From: Jaltomata sinuosa
Lineage: Eukaryota > Streptophyta > Magnoliopsida > Solanales > Solanaceae
Assembly (NCBI GenBank): GCA_003996215.1
Contig: QJPP01000002.1
Span: 1,116,001-1,180,000, forward strand
DNA: 64,000 nt
Direction of reading: 5' to 3'
In this document: one piece after another, positions 1 through 12,100 of the stretch
Layout: each line of letters starts with the position of its first letter
Position numbering within the stretch: the first letter of the stretch is position 1
Program-made: the position numbers and the translations under genes
Notes under the pieces: model-generated
What the model was told of the DNA's origin: nothing
What the model saw: only the letters and a program-made list of their open reading frames with translations
Database searches by the model: none

Positions 1-854
1 GACCAAAAAAAGTGAAAATAAGTCTATCACTCTTTCTTCACTTCATAAATCTTTCTACCCTTCCTTCTCACAGCTCATTCCAGTATAGAGTAAGTGTTTG
101 ACCTCCTAGTTTATAAGTCAAAGTAAAATCGTGGGCAGTGTTACTGAAGACCAGAAAGAGTTCAACTCTAGTCACCTTACCAATAACATATTGTATAATT
201 TCTGAATTCCAATCAAAATATCATTCTGGTGGCTAAAATTTTGTCAAGAAGCGTATATTCTATGCCCAATTTTATTCCGAATAGGTAGTAAAGCAAACTG
301 TAGAGGCACACATTTCCAAGCAGAGGACTCTATGCAATATTGTAGTTGATAACAGTATTGACACGCAATACATGAGAAAGGGCTTCACCTCCCCCAAGTT
401 GTTTATCCTACTTCTCTTCTCGAGCTGCACACATTTTCTAAGACTAAAATTTCTTAAAAGATTCTACAATAGTACTTGCTTCTGCAAGAGTCTTTAGATG
501 TTTAAGAAACTTACAATCAATACAATTCAGGGGTAAGTTAAAATGAAAAAAATACTGGTAGCTCAAACAAGTGTGCTCCTAATTCCTAAATATGTGGAGT
601 TGCCACTACATTCACTTTAATATAAAGTGACAGCATGCTGCATTTGGATGGCATACTACTTAGGCATTTTTCTGTGTGGTTTTGGATAGTTTGAGCATTT
701 ATACTGTTATGTGCCCAATACTAATAGTGAAGCCTGTACATTTTGAAAGATCGGCACAGTAATGCAGCCAGCATCTAAGCATTTTCCTTTAAGGCCCTAC
801 GGTTCGGCAGCTAATAGTATAGGAAATCTAATGATCACTGGCTTCTTTTCTTTC

Positions 855-1060
855 TCTTTTGGATGAGAGCGGTGTCTAGGCCATTTTCACACACCTTAAC
901 TAATCCACCGGATAGCCTTGTCGCTGGGAACCATACCCACCAGAGTTGGAGCAGATGGGCTCACATTAAGTGTTGTAGATGTAATATGATCTCCAGGTTG
1001 TTACTGATATGCCTCAACCACTCAGTCATCCCCTTAGCGACTCATAATAACAGGCTATAT
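855..1060 (-). mobile_element. degenerate TS/SolS-type SINE
   Basis: The plus-strand stretch around 862-915 (gtgtctaggcc, then cacaccttaactaatccacc) matches, base for base in many positions, the 3' body of the better preserved minus-strand SINE at 14200-14398. On the minus strand this reads as the conserved block ending near '..GGTGT..CACC' that is typical of tobacco TS-family SINEs. The internal promoter boxes are eroded and I see no clear target duplication, so the boundaries are approximate. Confidence 0.55.
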
Positions 1061-1424
1061 CGTGCTGCTTATATTAGGATGCCAAGCACACTATCGTGGA
1101 CAACTAGTCTATAGCTGCAATTCACGCAATCAATATGCTTATCATAAAAAAGATATCCACACACAGACTGCATATACATCACCTAGTACTCTATTTTAGA
1201 TTTGACATAAGGCATAAGCAGAAAATCACACTTAAGTTTTTTTCTATTTATTTTATATTTTCACTTTTGATAAATAAAAGATCTAATACTGGACAAGTTA
1301 CTATACCATCAATAGTTCTACTGAGAACTATTGCTTTGCCACATTGTTCTAATGATCCACCGAGCGAAAACATCAAGTTGATTAGCTACTATTGTATGAT
1401 TTTCCATAATGAGCCACCAATAAA

Positions 1425-1560
1425 ATAACAACCCAGTGTACTCCCACAAAGTGAGGTCTGAGGAGGGTAGAGTGTATCCAGACCTTACCACTACCTTAGA
1501 GGTAGAGAGGTTGTTTCCAATAGACCCTCGGCTCAAGGAAAAACAGTCCAAACCAGTCTA
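1425..1560 (-). mobile_element. RTE-type LINE 3' tail fragment
   Basis: The segment contains 'cccagtgtactcccaca', 'gaggagggtagagtgtatccagacctta', and 'cctcggctcaaggaa', written in reverse relative to the LINE tail seen at 51436-51530 and 30880-30985 (tctacctc..ggtagggataaggtctgcgtacactctaccctc..gggtatgttgttg). It is a 5'-truncated, noncoding insertion. Confidence 0.55.
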
Positions 1561-1752
1561 GAAAAAAAAGTAATAGAAGTACAAGAAACAACATATAATA
1601 ACAAAAACAACAAATAGTAACAGAACAGAAACTACAACAAAACAATACGATAGTCGATACAAGTAATCAACAGAGGAGAACCAAACTTTAGAAACAATTC
1701 TTATGGACCAAAACTTCTGCTGATTAACCATAAACTGAATGAGGATTTTTAC

Positions 1753-1997
1753 CTTGGCTGAAATTCCAAGACCTCAGTAAGTTTATTCCCATTTGTATCA
1801 TTCCACTGAACTTTTCTCTTTGGCTTGGTGGTCTTTTTTGACAACCCACCTTTCCTAGAAGGCAACAATGCTTTAGACTCATCATCCTCATCTTTTTCCC
1901 CATTCAATACAGATTTAGGAGCTTCCACACTATCTACATACTGAATTTTCTCCCCTTTAAAGTCTCTATTATTTTTTGTATCCATTGCCAAATACAC
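1753..1997 (-). CDS. first coding exon of a small uncharacterised plant protein
   Basis: The exon encodes a Lys/Glu/Asp-rich peptide of about 81 residues without a membrane segment. Its notable part is a basic stretch (KKTTKPKRKVQWND) followed by GNKLTEVLEFQP, a block I recognise from a family of small plant proteins of unknown function. The reading frame stops being coding at a good donor (CCAAG|GTAAAA on the minus strand, GT at 1752-1751), so this is a first exon. The rest of the gene lies at lower coordinates or outside the window. Two start codons four residues apart are possible (1997 and 1985); the second, giving MDTKNNRD.., has a more typical context. The function is unknown. The basic patch could serve nuclear or nucleic-acid contact, but that is only a guess. 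Confidence 0.6.
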
Positions 1998-2460
1998 ACC
2001 GACAAAGCTTCCTGCTAAATTTACCTAAAGAACCTCAAAATCAGATGATTCCAATGCAAAACCAACAACCCCATTTCAACAAAAACCTCAAAAAGCTCAA
2101 ATCTTTGCAAAGAAAATTCCAAGATTTATTAAAAATCCAGCTCCCCAATTGAAAACAAAACAGGGAATTTGCAGATTCTTGATCTTCAAATCCTCGTAAG
2201 AACAATATGGGTATGCATCAAAAATCCCAACTTTGTGAAAAAAACAAATAAAAGGGGTATTGGTTTAGCTCAAGAAAATAGACAATCAAAGCATCACACA
2301 ATTGAAACTCCAAGAATTCTTTTTTTCCCCTCTCTTTTTTGTTTTCCTTCTCTCAATGTGAAGGGATAATAGATTGAGAATTTGTATGAATCAAAAACCC
2401 TGGAATTTGTATGATTAGATTGGGAAAAAAGAGAGAAAAATGGAAAGGTATACAAGCAAG

Positions 2461-2487
2461 AGTGTGTGTGTGTGTGAGAGAGAGAAG
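2461..2487. repeat. (GT)n(GA)n microsatellite
   Basis: A run of GT dinucleotides passes into GA dinucleotides. It lies upstream of the minus-strand gene starting at 1997, in its probable promoter or leader region. Confidence 0.85.
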
Positions 2488-2562
2488 TGCGTTATTTGTT
2501 TGCAAGTTGTAAGAGAGAAGTGCGTTTACTTTTGTTATTTGTGGAAAGCTAATATAAATTGT

Positions 2563-2700
2563 CTAAATCCACTAAACAAATCTCATGCGATGAGCTTGAT
2601 TCAAAAAGCTAAATCGACTAGACAAATTCCTAGAGATGAGCTCGACCCAAAGAGCTAATTCGACTAGACAAATTTGGTGCGATTAACTCGACTCAAAAGT
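2563..2700. repeat. 46-bp tandem repeat, three copies
   Basis: Copies start at 2563, 2609 and 2655. Each begins with a variant of ctaaatcgactagacaaat and ends with a variant of gagctcgactcaaaag. The period is exactly 46 bp in both steps. The copies differ at several positions, so the array is not recent. It is not a multiple of three and I assign no coding role. Confidence 0.8.
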
Positions 2701-4723
2701 CAACCTTCTGTTGTCACAGGCTGGAGATTTCGAATTTAAGACAAAGGTTTGAATTTTTGTATAATAATTTATATGTTGATTAGTTTGTGTCCTCTTTGAC
2801 TAATTCATTAGGTTAAGTCCTGGAGATAGAAAGGCGCAAAACGATTCAAATGAACCCATTTTATCGAAAAATTATAGAGTACTATATAAAGAGTGCCCCA
2901 ATTCTTTTCATTTTTCTTTTTGTATATATATAAGTTATTGAATTCTCTTGACATAAGTTGATTTTATACTTCTTACTAACACGTGCTAAGTTACCTTATT
3001 CATCGAAACTTAACTATATAAAAAGATATTATCTAGTTTTTTTTTCCTTTATTAGAATTTAAACTCAAAATTTTCGTGTTCCATTTTATTGTTCATTAAA
3101 CCACACCCTTACACAAAATTGTATTAAGTTTGATCCCACATAATTTGAATTTGGAGAATTCCAAACAAACATTTAGGTTTGACTCTACAAATTTGCCTAT
3201 CAGATTATGTAAAACTTAATTATAGAGCACTCCCACTTTCATTTCTTTTAAAGTTAAACTAAAAAAAAAGGAAGATAAGAATTGTACTCATCCTCTCTGT
3301 CCCTCTTCTTTTATTCCTTAGATTTTCAAAAATGATAATAGGTTTTAAAATACAATTTGTTAAGAAAACCACAATGATATATTAAATGAAAAGTAAGTCA
3401 ATTAATGTGGAAACAATATGTTTTACAACAACAATATATCGGTATAATCTCACAAGAAAGATCTAAAGAAGATGATATGTACGTAAGCTTATTTTATCTT
3501 GTGAAAGTAAAAAGATGATTTCCGATAGATCTTCGACCCAAATAAACAATAGGGTTTATAACATGAAAATTAAATTAAATGTTTTCTTGTAAGGTCCTAA
3601 ACTAGAAGGGGGTAAGTGTTATAAAGTAAACTCCAGGGTTAATTAAGAAGGTAAATATTAGTTATTAATTAATGCCAAAAAATGAGTTAGTTATGAAGAT
3701 GACAGGAGGGAATGTGGGGACTACTTGTTGAATAAGGATACACTTTGAATTTCTTCACATGAAGATGTCTTTTTTTTTTAAATCTTTTTATATATAAATA
3801 ATTAAGTTGGTTAGTTAATATTATTATCATTTGAATATTCCTTGGTTTGGAAATACTAGTTTCATCTACAAACCATGTTCCCCTTCTTGTTTTGGTTGAG
3901 TACTTATTAATTTTTACTTATTCAAAAATGGTGTCCTAAATTAAAAGCTTGAAATTATAAAAAAGGAAATGTGAAGCCAATTAGAGTATATATCTTTTTA
4001 AGTTAGGGAAACATCATACTTACAATCAATTAATAGTTTTAAATATATCGCTTTCTACTAATCAGGTGATCTGTAAACAGATGAAACAAAACATTGAATG
4101 AATTTATATTAGAAAATGTCTTCCTCTTTAGGAAAGATTTCTTTGTATGGTACTTATGAGTTTTTTTAATTGAGAATGATTAAACATATAGTTTTTCTTA
4201 ATTTGATGAATTATATTGTAAATCTTTGATTTGCTTCTTCATATGATTATATCACATTAATAGAGATGAAATGTAATGACACCATTTTTAATCAAAATCC
4301 ACATTTTCCATCTAATTTAGGTTCTTGGAAAAAGAAGAAAAGAAAAAAGGACATGTTACTTGGATTTGATTTTTTGTTTTGGTAGGGCTACTTTGTTGTC
4401 AAATCATGAAGAAAAAAAATGTTCAATATCTCATCCCATTGAATTTGTATTTATATATGAAAAAAAGATAGAATGTCAATGGTTAAAACTAAAGGAATCT
4501 ATATAAAAAAACAAATATTAGACTTCTCCTTGAGAGGACTTTTTCATCTATAGTTTTCATTTAAAAAGTTTTCTAAAAAAAAGAAATAAAGTGGACATGA
4601 TGGAGTTGGCTTTACACTAGAGCAATTGATTAGTGAAAAATGATTTCAAGAATTCTTTTATGTAGTCTCTCATCTAAAAATAAAAAATAAAAAAATAAAA
4701 AAAGTCTTCATGAGTGAAAAAAG
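2701..4723. other. AT-rich intergenic DNA
   Basis: There are no open frames with coding character. A degenerate MITE-like stretch related to the Stowaway elements further right may lie at about 3276-3420. I see nothing else that I can name. Confidence 0.5.
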
Positions 4724-4732
4724 GGACATGAT

Positions 4733-4932
4733 ACCACCGAAGGATGTGGTGTAGTGAATGTGATCGTTTCTCTTTAATCGAAGGTCTCGAGTTTGAGATC
4801 TGCGTATAAAAAAACCTTGTTAGAGAGCACTTTTCTCGAATGGACCCTACACGACGCAAATTCGAATTAATCAGGCTCGAATGCAGATAGTCATATACCG
4901 AACACCAAATGAATAACCAAAAAAGAAAAAAA
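4733..4932 (+). mobile_element. SINE with intact 9-bp target duplication
   Basis: The element begins with a tRNA-like head (A-box-like GTGGTGTAGTGAATG, B-box-like GGTCTCGAGTTTGAGATC) and ends with the conserved solanaceous SINE body (cgaattaatcaggctcgaatg, ccgaacaccaaatga) and an A-rich tail. GGACATGAT occurs on both sides, at 4724-4732 and 4933-4941, marking the insertion exactly. Confidence 0.85.
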
Positions 4933-4964
4933 GGACATGATTAATAAACTAATGTTCTTTAGAC

Positions 4965-5230
4965 TAGTTCTTCCTTATTTTTATTTACTTTTATTAATCC
5001 TATCTTCATTATTTTCTGTATATGATTTTTTTACGATCGAATTCTTTTTCTTTATTGATTTTGATATGCTTTACTTTAATCAAGTGTCTATTGGAAACAA
5101 CTTTTTTATCTTCACAAGATAGAGGTGAGGTTGCATACACACCACGCTTTTTACATATCACTTGTGAAATAACACTGAGTATGCTGTTATTGTATGCTTG
5201 TATTATGATATATTTAAATGTAGCTAATTA
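4965..5230 (+). mobile_element. RTE LINE 3' tail, degenerate
   Basis: The stretch shares order and wording with the tails at 18600-18840 and 32590-32830: a T-rich part, 'aatcaagtgtctattggaaacaac', 'agatagaggtgaggttgcatacacacca', and 'cttgtgaaataacactgagtatgctgttattg'. It is noncoding. Confidence 0.6.
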
Positions 5231-5253
5231 GGTCATCACACCCATTATGCATA

Positions 5254-5443
5254 AATTTTTTTGATTTTTTATCTGGTGTTCGATATTAGGATTGGAGCTT
5301 GACCAATTTAGATTTGTGTTGCGTAGGCTTCGTTCGAAGGAAGCACTCTCTACCAAGAATTTTTTTCATACTCACGACTCAAAACTGAGATCTCTAATTA
5401 AGAGAGGAGCAACCCCATTCATTGCACCACATTCTTTGGTGCT
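5254..5443 (-). mobile_element. SINE with intact 10-bp target duplication
   Basis: This is the same SINE family as 4733-4932 but in the opposite orientation. Read on the minus strand it carries a B-box-like GATCTCAGTTTTGAGTCG and a 3' body with AATCTAAATTGGTCAAGCTCC and a run of A. ATTATGCATA flanks it at 5244-5253 and 5444-5453. Confidence 0.85.
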
Positions 5444-5453
5444 ATTATGCATA

Positions 5454-7655
5454 GATTTTGAGTATGGTTTGATGTAAAAATATTATTGTACATAGAACAT
5501 ATATTTTTGACAAAATATATTGTAGTCGAGGTGTACGAGAGCTGAACCTGACATCATGGCATAAAAATATTAATACTATCGTCTAAAATGATTATTTCTC
5601 CCTTTTATGTAATGAGATATTTTAAGATGACCAAAACATAGTAAAGTGATGTCTAAAATATTTTCAAAAAAATATGTCAATACAATTCCAGATACATAGT
5701 AATTTCCTTTACTTCATCTCAAAGTAAAGACTTACCTAATTTGTTGAAAATACAAAAATAAAATATTGACCCCTACTAAAATCAATATTTGTATCTATTA
5801 ATTTATAACCAAATGACAATATTTATATTTCTCATATTAAAGTGTTTGTAATTTTCTTTAAAATACATCATTTTCAAAAACATTTAAACTTATAAAAATA
5901 ATAAAAGTACCATATCCAAGCTACCATAAATATTCAACCATTAACAATAAACATAGGTAGATGGTCAATAAAAAAAATGATATTTTTACTCCTAAAGCTG
6001 ATTAATTAATTAATATTTAAGGAGCAAACCAATAATTAAAATAATGGCAAAACGTTTTTGTTATGATTATAATTTATAAAGTATAGTAGAATTGATATAA
6101 CATTCTCTTTTAACCTTTTGTGTATGGTGGGGTGTTTAGCAACTGGCAAGATAAGGTGTGAAGTTAGGAAAAAAACAATACTAACAAATAGGAAAATTTA
6201 TATTCCCTATGTTTTCTTTTTAATCCGTTTCAAAAAGAATATTTTTTTTCTTTTTTCGACGATTCTTTAATTTTTATTTTTCACGTAACACGTTTAACAC
6301 CACAAAATTAAAAGATATTTTAATATATTCTACATATCTTTAATGTAAAAATACAAGATTCAAAATATTTTTTTTTAAATTTCATGTCTAATCAAAATCA
6401 GACAAATAAATTGAAACAGAGAAAGTACATCACAATTCATATAGTGATGAGTGACCCACATGATGAGCAAAGATAACTAAAGGGTCCACTAGACGCATAA
6501 AATAAGAAACAACATAAAAAAAAATTGATTTTAGAATTGTAATGAGTCTCAAACTTTTTCATCTTAATAAAGACGATTTCATAATAAAAGCTCGAAATTG
6601 AAACTTTTGATTGAGGATAAAAAGTACTTATTATTTTATCACAATTAAAACTTTTTTATTCCATATTTAGTGTAAGATATTGTCTAATCCGAAAACTATT
6701 TTATCCTATTATTTATATTAAAATGGTGGAATTACTATCTCATATACAAAATCATGAGATAAAATAATTTCTATGAAATATTCCAATCCATGAATATCCT
6801 TACTTATCTCATTCCGTGTACCAAACGATCGGACTATTGCGCAATCTAGTGATATTATTGGACAAAGGAAACATGCATGTAATGAGATTATTGTCATTAT
6901 TATTCTCTTTGCATATAGACATAATTTATTATTGCATGTATAAATTGTTGTTATAATACAAGAATATATATACATATATATATTTACTATTCTATCCTTT
7001 GTGGCTGCTGGGTGTGTATAGCAAATAATAATGCATGTAGCAGATAGTAACGTCTAATTATTTAAGGGAAAAAGACATAGTAACAAATTGCAAAATTTGT
7101 GCACGATGTTATGGTATAGGGTGGCACTAGTGGATAGTGACGTATGGTATGATGCAAAAATAAAGGGTATATAGGCCGAGGCGGAGGTAGAAGCTCAGAT
7201 ATGAATTCGACCGGACCTAGTAAATTTTGTACAAATAATATATTTGTCTTGAGAAACTCATTGAAGTTATCAATACTTGAAGTCATCGTTCTAAAATTCA
7301 GAACTCATAAAGTTCAAACCGACTCCTTTATTGTCTATAGGTAATAAACTAATATACACTTACTAAAACGTATTTATGCAATCACATAATAATTGACTTG
7401 TTACAACAAATAAAACGATGTATGTAAATTAAATTTCTACCATAAGATTAGTTGCATTTTCTTTCTTTTTGCTTTCGAGTTTAGTATGTATAAATATAAT
7501 TTCTTTGGGTTATTGATAGTTAGGAAAATAAATTTAGTATATGTATAAATATTGCTTTCTTTGGCTGGAAATTGGTTACCTACTCAAACTAAAAAAATCT
7601 CTCTCCTCAACAATGATTTGGAAAATGAAAGAATTTTTCACATATATCTGCGGAC
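5454..7655. other. AT-rich intergenic DNA with Stowaway-like debris
   Basis: There is no gene. The interval 6210-6430 resembles the Stowaway-type MITE at 33033-33284 (cacgtaacacgtttaacaccacaaaattaaaagatattt.., ..aaattgaaaca). The interval 6660-6840 resembles debris of the MITE family at 18266-18481. Both are degenerate. Confidence 0.45.
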
Positions 7656-7659
7656 AGTG

Positions 7660-7830
7660 ACGGAGCCAGAGTTTTCACCAAAATATATCAAAATATGAAA
7701 GAGTAAACTCGTGAAGAAGCCAAGAAAAATCAATATATAATATGTGTATACATAAACACTAATTTTTTACTTAACTACACAACATAATCGACAAGACACC
7801 CCTTGAATACATATGGCTCCGCCACTAACT
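7660..7830. mobile_element. MITE with GACGGAGCCA termini
   Basis: The left end reads agtgacggagccagagttttcac and the right end reads catatggctccgccactaactg, so the ends are inverted copies of a GTGGCGGAGCCA-type sequence around about 150 bp of AT-rich DNA. Related ends occur in the PGR5 intron at 26586-26753, and a fragment lies at 25890-25945. Confidence 0.6.
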
Positions 7831-8465
7831 GTTGGACAATGTCACTCTCTTGAAAGACCAACAAGGAAGAAACTTATTGGATGTAAGGATAAATTTAACA
7901 CACTGGTGGACTAAAGTGTAAAATTTTGGACCACCTTAGATATTAGGTCTATAATCTTACTCCATAGTCATAAAAGATGTATTGATCTTTGTCTTTGTAA
8001 TTGTCAACTTCACTTGTCAAAGTAGGTAAGTAGTGTGTTCAATACTTCAACTTTTCACTACAAACTTATCATTCTCTTTTCTATTCCTTAGGCTTTTCAT
8101 AACTTAATAGTATTTGTTGAAATTTTAGTTGTTTTCACATATATACGCGTTATATGCCGAAAATATTTAGTTCAGTTGAATCTATTGAATGTAAGTTGCA
8201 TCCGCCTCTGCAAAGGCAGATGTGCATCGATTTATCTGAACACAATACTTTTGACATAATGTAGCATCAATATTAAGAACCTTAATGGTTGAACCGTTTG
8301 AGTTTAAATCCTGGATTCACCTTGCTGAAAACCATAAAATGGAATAGGAAAAGATAGCAAGCACCAAGAAAGACAAGGAAATCTCTCAACTTTTTAGTGA
8401 GGTTGGCCCCAACAACACAAGAACAAGATCCAAAAATTCAATTTTTTTTATAAGTAGTCCCAAGC

Positions 8466-8691
8466 TATGTTGCTCAGACTCTCCAAAAACGTTGACCCCT
8501 ACTACCGGTCCCGCATTTTAATTTGAGAAAGAAAGAGAGTCTCTCCCTAAAGCCCTAAATTCTCATCCCACGGATCTTGACTATGAAAAAATGCAGCCAC
8601 ACCCGTGTCGGATCCTTTAAAAAATGCACTACTTTTGGAGGATCCGACAAGCACCCAACGACATTTTTGAAGAGTCCGAGAAACATAGGTT
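8466..8691. mobile_element. MITE with about 25-bp terminal inverted repeats
   Basis: The left end (ctatgttgctcagactctcc) is the inverted counterpart of the right end (agagtccgagaaacatagg). The interior carries the 'cacccgtgtcggatcc' motif and its inverse 'ggatccgacaagcaccca'. The flanks agtcccaag and ggttccaag agree at 7 of 9 bases, which could be an old 9-bp duplication of Mutator type. A related fragment is at 15475-15560. Confidence 0.6.
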
Positions 8692-9121
8692 CCAAGAACT
8701 CATTAACTTAATTATACAATGAGATCTTCTTGATTGATATTGCACACATGCAACAACCAAGTTTTTAAAATTTCCAAGTGAAGTGGAGACAACAATAATG
8801 ATCAATAATAGTTCAGTAACCAGTACATAGAATCATATATAACATGATTATTCCATCTGTTTCCTGATCTTTGAAGACAAGCATTGGCAGATGTGATTAT
8901 ATGGACTGACAAAAAAAGTAGAGATGTCATTTGTCTTGTTAGGTAAATAAATTGCTTCAAAAGTTGCTAAACATGATTGCAAAATTTAGAAAAACTTGCA
9001 TTTTACTCAAAAAAAGTGAACTACTTCTACCACAACTCATCAGTAAAAACTTGTTTTACATACCTTCATATGAAGTACATTCCACCTTCAAGATCAACAT
9101 ATACTAGCTAATACACGGAGC
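8692..9121. other. upstream region of the ARPC2 gene
   Basis: This noncoding stretch lies directly upstream of the first ARPC2 codon and should contain its promoter and leader. I do not see a convincing TATA box at a fixed distance. Confidence 0.4.
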
Positions 9122-12100
9122 ATGGCGTGTTTTGAACGTGCATCACCAGCGTTGAAGGAGCTTCTGCTCAGATTATACCGGTAAAATGAACTATACTTGT
9201 CGTTCTTTGTACTTCCAAGACATGTTCAAAATTTACTTCTCAGTAAAGTAGACAAACTTTTCCTGTAGAGGTTAACATAACAAAGCGTTTTATTAGTTCA
9301 AAAATATATCTATCAGCCATAACAACTTCTGTCATCTCAACACCTAGCAAACGATGCAACAATGTATTACATTGGTGATCATAGTGTAGGGTCTGTCTAG
9401 TGTCTAATATTTGAGTTCAGTTCCAATTATCATACTAGGTATATCTAGTCTGTCAAAAACATGATAGTGAAATTTTTTTCAAGATCACATTATTAGAAAC
9501 TGAAATAAAATTCACAGAACACGTTGGAGAACGTCTCATAAGGTAAAGAGGAGAAGGTATAGAACATAAGGCAATGATATAGATTAAGCAGGAATCATAA
9601 GGTAAAATATAATTAAGTTTTGAGAAATACAGGATTAGTGAACATTGCCGATGAATAGGAATTTATGTGGAAGCAGATAGACATTGAGTGTGCAGAAAAA
9701 GGGTTCTATTTGGCAGACAAGAGAAGGCATTGTACAGGTAGAATTCCATTTCTGGGGACTACATTTGCCTATTGTACTATTGTCAAATGTTGCTTCCAAC
9801 AGTCCAATTAGTGACACTCTTTGTGACCACAAGCCAGGTACACTGGACTTACCAAAGTGCTTGAAAGAGATGAGTCAACCACCATATTCTCTATGTTTGT
9901 GATAAGTTGGTCCCGCTGCAGAAACAACATGCCGTTATTTAGATCATACTCATGCAACAAATTAATGGGAACAACTTCTTTTATAGTTATACATCAAGTT
10001 AAACTATAAATTATGGCAGAATAATCGCGATTTAGACAAGCCATTTTGGGGGGAGGGGGTGCTGTAGGAAGAGGCATCGGTTGGGAGGTTTGCAAATTCA
10101 GTCAAGTCCAACATGGAGTCCAGAAAACTATCTCAGTAAAGAGTTATAAAGAAACAGCAGCAGCAACAACAAAAACTACTACGCCTCAATCACAAGCTAG
10201 TTGGAGTCACTCCTAACTATCCATTTCACTCTATTTGGATCAGTACCATTACTCTATTCAAGAGATTTATAGGAAGCCTACATAGTAAAGACACATCAGT
10301 AACATCGAACAAACAGAGACGTCTGATTTGAAACCTCCTTTTCTGCAGTCAAGAGGTTGACTACTACAGCAAATCTAGGTAATGAGATGCTAATTCCAGA
10401 TTGATTAAAACAACTGATTGAACCTCCCTCTAGTTTAGCAACAAAACAGACCTCCCACTAGTTTAGCAAGACTAAATAGACCTCCAATCTCCAGGTCAAA
10501 AATTACAGAGATCATTCTTGCCTGACTGTAAAATTGACAGAATTCATTGAGATTCGATTGTTCAATTTCTCACTATTGAGAAAGACAGCTTACAATAGAC
10601 CAAAAACAAACTATACAAGGTTGAGATCCATTTAGTTTTGTAAAGCTAGAATAAGTGTAAGTAATTCACATTAGATTTTACTAGCTGAATTTAAGCACTA
10701 CTCAAACATGTTTCTTCTTGGAGTGAATCTTAAGTTCTTGAATAACACAGATGTAAAAGCTAACACTCTTACAATTAACATGCTTTTTTTCTCTTGAGAC
10801 AGAAATGAACGGGCTATTGATGCCGACCATCACCTTCATGAATTTGGGTCCGTTGAATATTACATTCAGGTAAGAGCAACAAGCAACCACAAGCACACAT
10901 TCCATACCTGATTGAAGTTCATGGCACAAAAGACAAGGCTTGTCTTAGGGAAGATCCTTCGGACTGAAGAACAATTTTAGCAACTACTTTTATATAAAAC
11001 AAAGAACTCCAAGTCGAGAAATGCATGTTAATGCTTAAATTTTGCTGATATTCAACTATCCAAAATATGTGTCCTAAAGTTTCCATAACTTTTTTCTTTT
11101 TGAAATATTTTGTCAGTCCTTGGTGTCAGATCCTGATCATACCTACTTATCAATATCAACCCCAATTCTGTCTCAAGCATTCCTGATCTCAACTCGGCTT
11201 TCACGTTATACTATAGAGAAGGTAAAGGCAATTAGTGCTGAAGTTGTGGAAATTGTTGAGCCTCCAAAAGATGGATATCAGCTGACTTTACGACTCAATT
11301 TTGCTAGAATGCCACATGGTAAAGGTTTGGAACTCCTCGCATCAACTCTGCTCTCCCCCTCTCTTTTTCCTGTTTTAGAAACATGTCAGAAGCAGAATGA
11401 TAGATCATGCAGTAACAATAAGATGTGGCACCACAAGCCACAAAGAAAACCATTATAGCGGTCAGCTACTTTTGCTTTGTATGGTGATGATAAGATGCAA
11501 CAGAGCCATTGTTAGTGGAATCAAATTGTGCTTCTTTCTTGTCAAGTAATTGGAGCTTTGTCAACTTAAAATCACATCTTTCTTGCTGCTAGAACAGTTT
11601 AAGTTACGATTAATTAAGAAATTGGATGTTGGAGGCTTACTAAGCAGTTCTATTTAAATATTGCTTTCGTCAAAAATAAGCTGCACACCAAGAAACTACA
11701 GAAGAAATAAGAAGAGGGAAAGAAGGAGCCCTATGGAGAGTCATGTCTACAGAAATTCAAAACAGGGATACACTTATGTTTGCATAGTTGATTAAAGAAA
11801 TAAGACTAGTAATCAAGTTTAATGCAAAAAAAGGGAGCGAAGAGAATAATACCTGTATTTAGATACATGTTTCAGCTTGTTATTACTGAAAACAATCCCG
11901 TTCAGTATTCAAGATCTTCGAACTAAACTGAGCAAATGGTGATTAAATGTACTGAAACTGGGAATTATTTATCGTAAAAGAGAATGTAAAGAAGATGCTT
12001 TTTACATCATCGTGACAAACTGGATCAAGTAAAGAGTAGAAATAGTCCCAAAAAATCCATTAAATAGATAGATGCAAGTTAAAATAAACTCAAATATATT

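Larger units (their letters stand above)
1..1752. other. 3' flank or intron of the small minus-strand gene, with repeat fragments
   Basis: No confident exon is visible here. The minus-strand gene whose first coding exon ends at 1753 must continue into this region or beyond the window edge, because its exon ends at a splice donor. A degenerate SINE (about 855-1060) and an RTE LINE tail (about 1425-1560) occupy part of it. A possible acceptor near 430 on the minus strand would give a very short tail ending within eight codons, but its pyrimidine tract is weak and I do not call it. Confidence 0.4.
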
